From: Ensifer adhaerens
GTDB taxonomy: Bacteria > Pseudomonadota > Alphaproteobacteria > Rhizobiales > Rhizobiaceae
Direction: 5' to 3'
Length of the DNA: 64,000 nt
NCBI RefSeq assembly: GCF_020035535.1
Contig: NZ_CP083349.1
Coordinates: forward strand, 2,294,001-2,358,000
The notes below the pieces were generated by a model. It saw only the letters and a program-made list of their open reading frames with translations. It searched no databases and was not told where the DNA came from. This document shows positions 8,763 through 17,025 of the stretch, piece by piece. Each line of letters starts with the position of its first letter. Within the stretch, counting starts at the first letter, position 1. The translations under genes and the position numbers were made by a program.

Positions 8763-10043
8763 ATGAAGGTTCTGATTCTCGGCGCCACCGGCTTCATCGG
8801 CTCGGCCCTCCTCGATCGACTGGCAAGCGACGGACACAAGGTGACCGGGCTTGGCCGCAATGTGACCCGCGCCCGGCTGAAGCGGCCGGAGGCGCAATGG
8901 CTTGCCGCCAATCTTGCGCACATGCGCGACGCCGGCGACTGGCGGCCGCTCATCGAGAGCCATGACGTCATCGTCAATTGCGCCGGTGCGCTGCAGGATG
9001 GTCTTGCCGATGATGTTGCCGCAACGCAAGAGACGGCGATGCTGGCGCTCTATGCGGCAGCGAAGGCGTCTCCCGTCCGCATCGTCCAGATCTCCGCACC
9101 GCGTGGCAGCGCCGGCAGCGACAGCGCCTTCCTCGCCACCAAGTTTCGCGCCGACGAGGCGCTGGCGGCAAGCGGCATACCACATGTCATCCTGCGGCCG
9201 ACGCTGGTGCTTGGCCGCAACGCCCATGGCGGCACCGCCCTTCTGCGCGCGCTCGCGGCTCTGCCCTTCGTCACACCGCTCGTCCATGCGGAGGCCCGTG
9301 TCGAGACCGTTGCCCTGAGCGATGTGGCCGAGGCCGTCAGCGCCGCCGTCGCCGGCCTGATACCTGAAGGCAGCGATTTCGTGCTCGGCCATGGGGAACC
9401 GCCGATGCTCGCCGAACTCGTCTCACTGCACCGGCAATGGCTCGGCCTTCCGGCGGCAAGGACCATTTCCCTGCCGCCGGCTCTTGCGGCCCCTGTCGGC
9501 CTCCTCGCCGATATTGCCGGAAGGCTCGGCTGGCGTTCTCCGTTGCGCTCGACCGCGCTCTCGGTCATGGCCGGCGGCGTCTCGGCCAAGGACGGCGCTC
9601 GCGCCAAGGTCCCACTTCTTTCGGCGCGCCAGAGCCTCTCCGCCAATCCATCGGGCGTGCAAGACCTCTGGTTTGCCCGCCTCTACCTCCTGAAACCGGC
9701 GATGATCGTCGGGCTCTCGCTCTTCTGGCTGCTCTCGGGCCTCATCCCGCTGTTCGATCTCGACGCAGCCCGCCAACATTTCCTGCGGTTTCTTGGCGAT
9801 GGCCCGGCAACCACGCTGACGCTTGCAACCTGCATTGCCGATATCGCGCTCGGCATCGCCGTGCTCGTCCGCCCGTGGGCAAGACGCGCGCTTGTCGGCA
9901 TGATTGGCTTGACGGTGACCTATCTCGCCTCTGCCACCCTCGTCGAACCCGAGCTCTGGGCTGATCCGCTCGGACCGCTCGTCAAGGTGCTGCCGTCGCT
10001 CCTTCTCACGCTGGCGACGCTGGCTGTTCTGGATGAACGCTGA
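8763..10043 (+). CDS. SDR oxidoreductase fused to DoxX-like membrane domain
   Basis: A 426-residue fusion. Residues 1 to about 280 form an NAD(P)-binding extended SDR/NmrA-like domain with MKVLILGATGFIGSALLDRL at the very start, an unusual lack of the YxxxK catalytic pair, and resemblance to complex I NDUFA9-type proteins. From about residue 300 there are four transmembrane helices of the DoxX-like family (PF13781). The likely role is membrane-linked sensing or redox handling, not proven. The ATG at 8763 fits the Rossmann start. It overlaps the DUF2269 gene by one base (TGATG), so the two are an operon. Confidence 0.85.
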   Translation: MKVLILGATGFIGSALLDRLASDGHKVTGLGRNVTRARLKRPEAQWLAANLAHMRDAGDWRPLIESHDVIVNCAGALQDGLADDVAATQETAMLALYAAAKASPVRIVQISAPRGSAGSDSAFLATKFRADEALAASGIPHVILRPTLVLGRNAHGGTALLRALAALPFVTPLVHAEARVETVALSDVAEAVSAAVAGLIPEGSDFVLGHGEPPMLAELVSLHRQWLGLPAARTISLPPALAAPVGLLADIAGRLGWRSPLRSTALSVMAGGVSAKDGARAKVPLLSARQSLSANPSGVQDLWFARLYLLKPAMIVGLSLFWLLSGLIPLFDLDAARQHFLRFLGDGPATTLTLATCIADIALGIAVLVRPWARRALVGMIGLTVTYLASATLVEPELWADPLGPLVKVLPSLLLTLATLAVLDER

Positions 10044-10522
10044 TGCCGCTCGAAGATCTGCTGCGCCTTGCCCATGTGATCGGTGCCGCCGTGCTCCTCG
10101 GAACCGGCGCCGGTATCGCCTTCTTCATGGTGATGGCCAGGCGCACGCGCGATGCCCGACTGATCGCCCATGTCGCCGGCACTGTGGTGATTGCCGACAC
10201 GGTCTTCACCGCGACCGCCGTGGTGATCCAGCCGATCACCGGTTATCTGCTGGCGCAAAGCATCCGCTGGTCGTTGACCGAGGGATGGATCACGCTGTCG
10301 CTGATCCTCTATGTGGTGACCGGTCTCTTCTGGCTGCCGGTGGTGTGGATCCAGCTGCGGTTGCGCGATCTCGCTCGGCTTGCAACGGCAAACGGTGCGC
10401 CGCTGCCACCGGAGTTCGACCGGCTCTATGCCATCTGGTTTGCCTGCGGCTTCCCGGCCTTCTTTGCCGTCACCGGCATCTTCTGGCTGATGCTGGTGAA
10501 GCCGCAGTTCGCACTATTTTAG
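10043..10522 (+). CDS. DUF2269 integral membrane protein
   Basis: A 159-residue membrane protein with four predicted helices: an N-terminal helix LLRLAHVIGAAVLLGTG, a middle region with IQPITGYLL, a third helix ending in the WI-rich stretch LFWLPVVWIQL, and a final helix FPAFFAVTGIFWLMLV. This fits the DUF2269 family, which resembles small heme-binding or redox membrane proteins by histidine placement, but no function is established. Translationally coupled to the SDR/DoxX fusion; conserved pairing would imply a shared membrane complex. Its 3' end overlaps the convergent exporter gene by 9 bp. Confidence 0.8.
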   Translation: MPLEDLLRLAHVIGAAVLLGTGAGIAFFMVMARRTRDARLIAHVAGTVVIADTVFTATAVVIQPITGYLLAQSIRWSLTEGWITLSLILYVVTGLFWLPVVWIQLRLRDLARLATANGAPLPPEFDRLYAIWFACGFPAFFAVTGIFWLMLVKPQFALF

Positions 10523-11107
10523 CATCGGCCAGAGGCTGACGACGAGCAGCACCGCCATGGTCATGTTGAACCATTTCAGCCGCGACGGCTCCGACAGCCA
10601 TTGGCGCAGCGCCGAGCCGAAGCCCGCCCAGGTGGAAACGCTCGGCACGTTGACGAGCGCGAAGACGAGGCCGACGACGAGCACGCTCATGAGATAGCTG
10701 TCACTGCTTGTATAGGTGGCCATCGCCGAAACCGCCATGACCCAGGCCTTGGGATTGACCCACTGGAAGGCTGCGGCAGCAAGGAACGTCATCGGATTGG
10801 CGCCTGCCTTGCCCTCGCTCAGAGAACGCGAGGTGCCGATCTTCCAGGCGATCCAGACGAGATAGGCGCCGCCGGCGAACTTCAACGCCGTGTAGAGCAA
10901 CGGCACGGAGTGAAGCAGCGCGCCGAGGCCGAACCCGACGGCGATGAGCAACAGGAAGAACCCGGCACCGATGCCCAGCATGTGCGGAACGGTGCGCACG
11001 AAGCCGAAATTCACACCCGATGCGAACAGCATCATGTTGTTCGGCCCCGGCGTGATCGAGGTGGTGAATGCGAACAAAAACAGCGCCAGCAGCGTATCGG
11101 CCTGCAT
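10514..11107 (-). CDS. LysE/RhtB family amino acid exporter
   Basis: A 197-residue exporter with six hydrophobic segments. The N-terminal FTTSITPGPNNMMLFASG is the RhtB/LysE signature. The helix with the family GGAYLVWIAWKIG follows around residues 65-85. The gene is preceded by a GGAGG-like ribosome site. It probably exports an amino acid or homoserine-type metabolite; the substrate is not readable from sequence. Monocistronic. Confidence 0.9.
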   Translation of the reverse strand: MQADTLLALFLFAFTTSITPGPNNMMLFASGVNFGFVRTVPHMLGIGAGFFLLLIAVGFGLGALLHSVPLLYTALKFAGGAYLVWIAWKIGTSRSLSEGKAGANPMTFLAAAAFQWVNPKAWVMAVSAMATYTSSDSYLMSVLVVGLVFALVNVPSVSTWAGFGSALRQWLSEPSRLKWFNMTMAVLLVVSLWPMLK

Positions 11108-11559
11108 GGTTTCCTCCGGCTCAATTGGGTCAACATAATTGACCTATTTGCCGGCATCAGCCGCGAACTTGTCATGGTGACAAGTTTCCCCACGGCGAAG
11201 ATTTGCAAAATAACCATTATAATACAGCAATTTGGCTATCAACGTCCGTGCGACCATGGACGTAGGGCATCTAGGATACCCGCCTGCGCCCAGCGCCCCC
11301 ACACCCCGCTATGCCGTACCCAGCCCCGATGGGCCGGCGGGATCTTGCTGGGGGCCGTCAAGGTCTCTACACGCCTCTTGGGCTCCGGCTTACCGGTAGA
11401 TGGTCGGAGCAAGGAAGCGACAGTCGGGTCGATCGAGCGGCTTGCCGAGAGGCCTGGTTGATGGGGTGGCAATGAGATGGCAAACGCCCCAAGCCCCTTG
11501 TTGTACAGCCGTAGCCGCGTGTGTACTCTCGCTGTCATAGATGTGGGTAGGAGGCCACG
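11108..11559. other. Intergenic region, 452 bp
   Basis: Between the LysE gene and a small secreted protein gene. AT-rich near 11200-11240 (possible promoter of the exporter), then a more mixed block at 11250-11540 with a 99-residue minus-strand open frame that resembles no family I can name. Codon pattern there is unlike neighbouring genes, so it may be a remnant or non-coding DNA. No convincing RNA structure was identified. Confidence 0.35.
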
Positions 11560-11880
11560 ATGAGGAGGACGATTATTGCCGCTCTCGCCACCTTCGTGTT
11601 TGCGGCCCCAGCCATGGCGCGATCAGAGGAGAGGCAGTCTATGACAACGCCATCCTTCACCGAATGTCAGAAGGTGCAGCAGGAGGTCATGCGGCTCGTC
11701 ACAGGTGGAAGGGACTGGAAGCTGGTGCCGTGGGAGGGTGGCGCAGTCGCTCTATTTCTCCAAATCGACGGCACAATCGCCATCACATGCAGCAGCGACG
11801 GCACAGCCGAAATCTACGCGACGGGCGTCGCTACCAATGCGTTTCCGGGATTTGTTCGCGCCTTTGAACTCCTAAAGTAA
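11560..11880 (+). CDS. Small secreted hypothetical protein
   Basis: A 106-residue protein not recognised as any named family. Residues 1-20 form a Sec signal peptide (MRRTIIAALATFVFAAPAMA) with cleavage after AMA. The mature part of about 85 residues has two cysteines (ECQKV, ITCSS) that could pair, and a central hydrophobic strand VALFLQIDGTIAIT. A GAGG ribosome site (GTAGGAGGCC) precedes the ATG. It is flanked by intergenic DNA on both sides and appears to be transcribed alone. Confidence 0.6.
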   Translation: MRRTIIAALATFVFAAPAMARSEERQSMTTPSFTECQKVQQEVMRLVTGGRDWKLVPWEGGAVALFLQIDGTIAITCSSDGTAEIYATGVATNAFPGFVRAFELLK

Positions 11881-11972
11881 CAGTGTCCTTGGTCTTGGTG
11901 CGCACCGTTTTCAGCGTCCGTACGCTCCTGTGACCGGTCGCCACCTCGCCTGTGCAAGAACGGTGGTCGACC

Positions 11973-12884
11973 TCAGCCCCACTTCATCTCGCCCTTGGCG
12001 ACCTTGGCTCCGAGTTCGAGCGTCGAGACGCCTGCGAGATCCGGATAGCGCTTGGTCATCTCCGCAATCAGCTCGGCGCTATCCTTGGTGGCGGCCGCCG
12101 CTTCGTTGAAGGCTGCGAGATAGTCGCGGGTGAAGCGGACGGCCTCGACGCCTTCCGGCCCGCCCGCACTCTTGTGTGCCGGCACGACGACCGCGGGTTT
12201 GCGCGCCGCCATGGCATCGAGCGCCTCGATCCACTTCTGCCGCCCTTCCACCGTCGACTCGTCGGCCACCCAGACATGCGATCCGGAATAGACGAGCACG
12301 CCGCCGAAGATGGCGTTCAGTTCCGGCACGAAGAGATAGCGCCGGTCCTTCATCCCCTCAATCGTGACGATCTCGATCGTGCTGCCTTCGAGCGTTAACG
12401 CGGCGCGGTCGTCCGGCGTCGGCATCACCACATCGGCGAGCGTCTGCGGGCCGTTGTCCTTCAGCTGCGGCCCCCAGGTTTCAAGCTTGCCCTGAACATT
12501 GGCCTTGATCGCCTCGACGGTAGCCGAAGCGGCGATGACCTTGGCATCCGGAAAGGCTTCGACGATCGGCTTGAGGCTGAAATAGAAATCCGGATCGTTG
12601 CAGCTGACATAGATGGTCGTCAGCCGTTTGCCGGTTGCCTTGATCGCCTCGGCGACGGCACGGCCGTCGGAAAGCGTGAAGCCGCCATCGATCAGGATCG
12701 CTTCGCTCTTGCCGGTCAGGAGGACAGGGGTGCGGTTGAAGCCGGCATCATCCGCCTGGAAATAGCGCCATTCGAGTTTCGAGGCAGCCCTGGCAAGGCT
12801 GCTGCCAATGGGCTGGATGAGCATGGCGGCGCCGGCCGCCGCCACCGTCGTGAGCGCGCTCCGCCGGGTCAACTGGATCTGCAT
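11973..12884 (-). CDS. Tat-exported metallo-beta-lactamase-fold protein, degenerate metal motif
   Basis: A 303-residue MBL-fold protein. The start MQIQLTRRSALTTVAAAGAA is a twin-arginine signal, cleaved after ARA (about residue 30). The fold is visible in AILIDGGFT and in TIYVSCNDPDFYFSL, where a zinc-binding HxHxDH motif is expected; here the histidines are replaced (Ser-Cys-Asn-Asp-Pro-Asp). Later pieces (GGVLVYSGSHVWVAD, VVVPAHK) keep some second-site residues. It may bind metal poorly or use altered chemistry. Divergent from a LysR gene 115 bp away, which probably controls it. Substrate unknown. Confidence 0.8.
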   Translation of the reverse strand: MQIQLTRRSALTTVAAAGAAMLIQPIGSSLARAASKLEWRYFQADDAGFNRTPVLLTGKSEAILIDGGFTLSDGRAVAEAIKATGKRLTTIYVSCNDPDFYFSLKPIVEAFPDAKVIAASATVEAIKANVQGKLETWGPQLKDNGPQTLADVVMPTPDDRAALTLEGSTIEIVTIEGMKDRRYLFVPELNAIFGGVLVYSGSHVWVADESTVEGRQKWIEALDAMAARKPAVVVPAHKSAGGPEGVEAVRFTRDYLAAFNEAAAATKDSAELIAEMTKRYPDLAGVSTLELGAKVAKGEMKWG

Positions 12885-12964
12885 GGGGTCTCCTTGGGCT
12901 TTTGTCGTGCCCGGGAGGATGCCGACAGGAGCGCTCTTGAAAAAGCCCGACACTCCGAACAAAC

Positions 12965-12983
12965 TGTCCGATAAATTCAGACA
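12965..12983. promoter_or_regulatory. LysR-type dyad in divergent promoter
   Basis: TGTC at 12965-12968 and GACA at 12980-12983 separated by 11 bases make an interrupted dyad of the kind bound by LysR-type regulators (T-N11-A style). It lies 17 bp before the LysR start and 80 bp before the MBL-fold gene on the other strand. A plausible autoregulatory and target site, by position only. Confidence 0.4.
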
Positions 12984-12999
12984 ATCACGAAATTTTCGG

Positions 13000-13908
13000 A
13001 TGACTGTAAATCTAAATAGGCTCTCCCACTTCGTTGCCGTGGTCGAGTGCGGCTCCTTCACCGCGGCTGCTGAACGGCTGGGCCTTGCCAAGGCCGCCGT
13101 CAGCCATCAGGTCGCCCAGCTCGAAAAGGAGCTGGGCACCACCCTGCTCGTGCGCACCACCCGGCGGCTGAGCCCGACCGCAACCGGCCAGCGCTTCTAC
13201 GAGCGCTGTGTGCTGATCCTGCGCGATGCGGACGAAGCCGTCGGCGCGGTCTCCGCCGAAACCGAGATCCCGAGCGGCACGCTGACGTTGACGGCGCCGC
13301 TCGACTATGGCGCCAAGGTCGTGACCAACGCCGTCGCCGCCTATCTCGCGGCCTATCCCGCCATGCGGGTGGAGCTGAGCTTCAACGACACGGTGCTCGA
13401 TATGATCGAAAAGCGCCTCGATCTCGCCATCCGCGCCGGCTGGCTCACCGACTCCAGCGAGCGGGCAAGGCGCATAGGCACATTTCAGCAGCACCTCGTC
13501 GCATCGCCCGCCTACGTAGCAAGGCTTGGTGTCATAACCTGCCCTGAGCAACTCACCGACGCAGACTGGATCGCCAACGGCGCGCTGAAAGCGCCGCTCG
13601 ACTGGACCTTCACCGACACAGCCGGCGAAGCGGCGATGGTCGTCGGCCGAGCGCTGGTGACCGCCGACAGCACCGATTCCGCCCATTGCTGCACTGTGGC
13701 CGGTATCGGCCTTGCCGTGCTGCCGGACTATCAGGTGCGAACCGACATCGCCGAAGGCCGCCTGGTGCGCTTGCTCGCCGACTGGTCGCTGCCCTCGGGC
13801 GGCATCCATGTCGTCTATCCGCCCTCCCATTTCCGTCCGGCGCGCGTGCGCGCTTTTGTCGAAATCCTGCAGCGCATGGAGAAGGAGCGCGGGCGGCTCG
13901 CTGCCTGA
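13000..13908 (+). CDS. LysR family transcriptional regulator
   Basis: A 302-residue regulator. The N-terminal winged helix (about residues 5-65) has LSHFVAVVECGSFTAAAERLGLAKAAVSHQVAQLE. An effector-binding periplasmic-protein-like domain follows (about 95-295) with GTLTLTAPLDYG and VADSTD-like motifs. The ATG at 13000 matches the family start; longer open frame upstream runs through the divergent promoter and is not used. Divergent from the MBL-fold gene. Inducer unknown. Confidence 0.93.
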   Translation: MTVNLNRLSHFVAVVECGSFTAAAERLGLAKAAVSHQVAQLEKELGTTLLVRTTRRLSPTATGQRFYERCVLILRDADEAVGAVSAETEIPSGTLTLTAPLDYGAKVVTNAVAAYLAAYPAMRVELSFNDTVLDMIEKRLDLAIRAGWLTDSSERARRIGTFQQHLVASPAYVARLGVITCPEQLTDADWIANGALKAPLDWTFTDTAGEAAMVVGRALVTADSTDSAHCCTVAGIGLAVLPDYQVRTDIAEGRLVRLLADWSLPSGGIHVVYPPSHFRPARVRAFVEILQRMEKERGRLAA

Positions 13909-13970
13909 CGGGCCATGGCTCGAAAGACCGACAGGATGCACTAGATTGCCCGCTACCCGCATATTTCCTG

Positions 13971-13986
13971 AAAGCGTTTACGCTTT
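13971..13986. promoter_or_regulatory. Palindrome upstream of aldo/keto reductase
   Basis: AAAGCG-TTTA-CGCTTT at 13971-13986 has six-base perfect arms, resembling LacI/GalR-type operators. It sits about 100 bp before the aldo/keto reductase start. It could equally belong to the common rhizobial intergenic element that seems to follow (a GTGCTACAGCG-type segment near 14010). Confidence 0.3.
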
Positions 13987-14085
13987 AAGGATAGCAACAG
14001 GGCACACGTCAAAGTGCTACAGCGTCTGAGGCGTATCTTGAAAGGCGCGCCCGCTGTGGGCAATTTTGGCCGCGAGGAGAACAGC

Positions 14086-14931
14086 ATGCACGATCCGATC
14101 CCGACGACGACACTTCGCGACGGCCGCGCGATCCCGGTTCTCGGCCAAGGCACCTGGCGTATGGGCGACAGCGCAGCGCGCAGGGCCGATGAGGTGAAGA
14201 GCCTGCAACTCGGCCTCGATCTTGGCCTGACGCTGATCGACACGGCCGAGATGTATGGCAACGGCGCCTCGGAGCGCGTGGTCGGCGAAGCGGTGCGCGG
14301 GCGCCGCGACGAGGCCTTCATCGTCAGCAAGGTGCTGCCGTCGAACGCCAGCCGCATTGGCACCGAGGCCGCCTGCGAGCGCAGCCTGAAGCATCTCGGC
14401 GTCGACCACATCGATCTCTACCTTCTGCACTGGCGTGGCGGCTACCCGCTGGCGGAAACGGTTGCCGCCTTCGAGGCGCTGAAGAAGGCCGGCAAGATCG
14501 GCGCCTGGGGTGTCTCCAATTTCGACGTCGACGACATGGAGGACTTGCTCGGCGTGCCGGACGGAAAGAACGTTGCCGTCAACCAGGTGCTCTACAACCT
14601 CTCGCGCCGCGGCATCGAGTTCGATCTGCTCTCCTGGTGCCAGAGCCAAGGCATCGCCATCATGGCCTATTCGCCGCTCGACGAAGGCCGGCTGCTGCGC
14701 AACCCCGATCTCATCCACATCGCCAAGGCGCATCAGGCGACGCCGTCGCAGATCGCCCTTGCCTTCCTCAAGACCCGCCCCGGCGTGATCTCGATCCCCA
14801 AGACCGGTTCGGCCGACCGCCTCCGCGAAAACCGCGACGCGATGGACATCCATCTGACGGCGGAAGACCTCGCCAACCTCGACCGCGCCTTTCCGCCGCC
14901 GAAGCGCAAGCGGTCGTTGGAGATGATCTGA
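14086..14931 (+). CDS. Aldo/keto reductase
   Basis: A 281-residue NADPH-dependent (beta/alpha)8-barrel oxidoreductase. It has the family opening [12 protein letters not shown] and the catalytic Asp/Tyr region [12 protein letters not shown] (Asp about 51, Tyr about 56). The Lys is in FIVSKVLP and the His in LYLLHWRGG. The C-terminal cofactor site is [16 protein letters not shown]. The ATG at 14086 follows GAGGAG at 14073. It stands alone between the LysR gene and a small dimeric barrel protein. Physiological substrate is not indicated. Confidence 0.92.
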   Translation: MHDPIPTTTLRDGRAIPVLGQGTWRMGDSAARRADEVKSLQLGLDLGLTLIDTAEMYGNGASERVVGEAVRGRRDEAFIVSKVLPSNASRIGTEAACERSLKHLGVDHIDLYLLHWRGGYPLAETVAAFEALKKAGKIGAWGVSNFDVDDMEDLLGVPDGKNVAVNQVLYNLSRRGIEFDLLSWCQSQGIAIMAYSPLDEGRLLRNPDLIHIAKAHQATPSQIALAFLKTRPGVISIPKTGSADRLRENRDAMDIHLTAEDLANLDRAFPPPKRKRSLEMI

Positions 14932-15124
14932 GGGCTCTCGCTTCGCGCCAAACTGCCCCATCATCCGGCCCTGCCTCCGGGGAGCAGGAAATCCGTGTAA
15001 CAGATGCCACCAGCTGCGCCCCGCAAACCGGCGGACGATTTGCGCCGTGGTGTGAACCGCGCCGAATTCCTGTATGCTTTTCGCAGCGCGTCACGTCGTA
15101 TGCGATCCGGGAAATGAGGCCGAA

Positions 15125-15427
15125 ATGTCCACTCACGTGCTGCTAATAGTGCATGCGGATGTTCCGAATGAGGTGGACCGAGCGCCCTTCGACGAGTGGT
15201 ATGATCGCCATATGCCAGAGGCATTGCGCGCATTTGGTGCACGTCGGGCGTGGCGCACCTGGAGCCGGACCGATCCCTCGAAGCACACTGCCTTCTATGA
15301 GTTCTCGAACATGGAGTCGGCGAACGCTGCCATTCAATCGCCGGGCAACGAATTTGATGCCAAATGGGGCGGGCGGGCAACACGCACGCGCGACATCGTC
15401 GAGGTTGTTCAGCAGCTACCGGATTAG
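15125..15427 (+). CDS. Small dimeric alpha/beta barrel-like protein
   Basis: A 100-residue protein beginning STHVLLIVHADVPNEVDRAPFDEWYDRHMPEAL, the pattern of EthD/DUF4286-like dimeric alpha-beta barrels that pair a first strand with a DxWYxxHMPE helix. A second half ends with TRTRDIVEVVQQL. No catalytic residues are obvious. Members often handle or bind small hydrophobic molecules. ATG preceded by GAGG six bases upstream. The family assignment is tentative. Confidence 0.6.
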   Translation: MSTHVLLIVHADVPNEVDRAPFDEWYDRHMPEALRAFGARRAWRTWSRTDPSKHTAFYEFSNMESANAAIQSPGNEFDAKWGGRATRTRDIVEVVQQLPD

Positions 15428-15516
15428 GCTGAAACAGGTGATGGCCGCAAAGCCCGCACGACGCGCCTGGCCCTGCGAGGCCCATATTTCGGCGTTCCCG
15501 GGACGGCAGATTTCGA

Positions 15517-16548
15517 TCACGCCTGCCGGCTCGCAATCTCCACGACCACCTTGCCCTTGGCGTGGCCGGCTTCCAGGTAGGCAAAGGCTTGCGCCACATC
15601 CCTGAGCGGAAACACCCTGTCGATGACGGGCCGGATCGTCCCGGCATCGATCAAATCGCCGAGCTCGGCAAGCTCGACACCATCAGGATGCATGAAGAGG
15701 TAGCGGTAGGAGACGCCATGTTTTCGCGCGACGGCGCGTATCCTGTAGGACGCAAGCCAGAAAAGCGTCCTTAGAAGCATGCCCCGATCCAGATCCTTTC
15801 GCGCGGTTTCCGGCTCGGGCATGCCGGCGATGGAAACTACCTTGCCGCCGCGTTTGACGACGCCGAAGGATTTTAGAAGTGTTTCGCCGCCCAGCAGGTC
15901 GAAAGCGCCGTCCATGTCGCGCAGTTGCTCCTCGAACCGCTCCTTGGTGTAGTCGATCACCACGTCTGCGCCGAGTTCCTCGACAAGCGCGCGGCCGCGG
16001 GGCGATGCCGTCGTCGTCACCTCCGCACCTAGCCATTTGGCCAGCTGGACGGCGAAGGTGCCGACACCGCCGGCGCCGCCGGGAATGAAGATCCGGCTCC
16101 CCGGGCGAACGCGGAGCTCGTCGCGTAGCGCCTGCAATGCGGTGAGGCCCGCAAGGGGCACGCCGGCTGCGGTGTTGAAGTCGATGGACGCGGGCATCTT
16201 TGCCAGGAATTTTTCGGGCACGACCGCATATTCGGCGAGAGCGCCCATGGCCCCCTTGGGCATACGCGCAAACACCCGGCCTCCCGGCGCAAACGACGTG
16301 ACGCCCTCTCCCAGCGCCTCGACGACGCCCGCTAGCTCATTGCCCATGACAACAGGCAGTGGGTAGCGCTGGACGACCTTGAGCATGCCCTCCCGTGTCT
16401 TGTAATCGACAGGATTGAGCCCTGCGGCCTGCACCCGCACGAGCACGTCGCCGCGTGCCGCTCTCGGACGCGCCACCTCTCGCAACTCAGCAGCGTCGGA
16501 GCCGCCGTAGCGGGTCAGAACGAATGCCTGCATCGTCGTCGTGCTCAT
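15517..16548 (-). CDS. Zinc-independent quinone oxidoreductase-type MDR protein
   Basis: A 343-residue medium-chain dehydrogenase/reductase. The N-terminal GroES-like domain has LVRVQAAGLNPVDYKTREG, typical of NADPH:quinone reductase types. The Rossmann part has FIPGGAGGVGTFAVQLAKWLGAEVTTTASP, and the C-terminus carries GHAKGKVVVEI. No structural zinc cysteines are seen. The ATG at 16548 follows AGGTGG; a further ATG lies three codons upstream. It reduces an activated C=C or quinone; the natural substrate is unknown. Lies opposite the preceding gene. Confidence 0.9.
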   Translation of the reverse strand: MSTTTMQAFVLTRYGGSDAAELREVARPRAARGDVLVRVQAAGLNPVDYKTREGMLKVVQRYPLPVVMGNELAGVVEALGEGVTSFAPGGRVFARMPKGAMGALAEYAVVPEKFLAKMPASIDFNTAAGVPLAGLTALQALRDELRVRPGSRIFIPGGAGGVGTFAVQLAKWLGAEVTTTASPRGRALVEELGADVVIDYTKERFEEQLRDMDGAFDLLGGETLLKSFGVVKRGGKVVSIAGMPEPETARKDLDRGMLLRTLFWLASYRIRAVARKHGVSYRYLFMHPDGVELAELGDLIDAGTIRPVIDRVFPLRDVAQAFAYLEAGHAKGKVVVEIASRQA

Positions 16549-16674
16549 CCGGGCCACCTGATATCTCTCTGTCCGCGATTAGTCGGCGAGAAGTCCCGGC
16601 AGAGTCAACCGCGCGTGGCGGCGGGCAATTTCAGCGGCCGCTTCGCCTGCCCCTCATCCCCCCGTGGAAGGCCT

Positions 16675-16863
16675 GCCCCTCATCCGGCCTGCCGGCCAAC
16701 TTCTCCCCACCTGCAGGGAGAAGGAAAGGTGCGGCGGACGCCCGGCACAAATGCACCGCCGAGATTGTAGAGACCGATGTGTTTGGAGGGTCTGGAAGGG
16801 AATTGCATGTTCGGCGCCAGTCCCCTCTCCCCGTCTGCGGGGAGAGGGTTAGGGTGAGGGGCA
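16675..16863. repeat. RIME-type intergenic mosaic element
   Basis: Inverted arms of the rhizobial intergenic mosaic type: GCCCCTCATCCGGCCTGCCG with TTCTCCCC...GGGAGAAGG at 16675-16725, and CTCTCCCC...GGGGAGAG ending in GGTGAGGGGC at 16820-16863. About 95 bp of other sequence lies between. The arms resemble those at 34774-34932 and 36381-36580. The remainder of 16549-17025 has no gene apart from the ilvH terminator. Confidence 0.75.
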
Positions 16864-16929
16864 AGTCCGGCGCGAAGGTGTGAGGGGCGTTCCCCGAGAA
16901 AGAGAGGCGACCCCGCCTCAAACGACAAA

Positions 16930-16960
16930 GGCAGCCCCCGCGTGAAGCGAGGGGCTGCCC
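16930..16960 (-). terminator. Intrinsic terminator of ilvIH
   Basis: A long GC hairpin: GGCAGCCCC and AGGGGCTGCC arms around a GTGAAGC loop, with a TTTGT-type T-rich tract on the minus strand just after it. It lies 66 bp beyond the ilvH stop and is oriented to end the ilvIH transcript. Confidence 0.75.
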
Positions 16961-17025
16961 AAGTTTGAATTCTGATGCGCAGCGACCGGCGCCGGAGCCG
17001 CGAAAGCGGCCCCGTCTGCCCGAAA

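Noticed and set aside
11239..11538. Possible transposase remnant on the minus strand (GVWGRWAQAG-like stretch)
   Set aside because: Only a faint similarity to an IS5-type pattern, no terminal repeats, no catalytic motif. Kept as an unexplained intergenic region.
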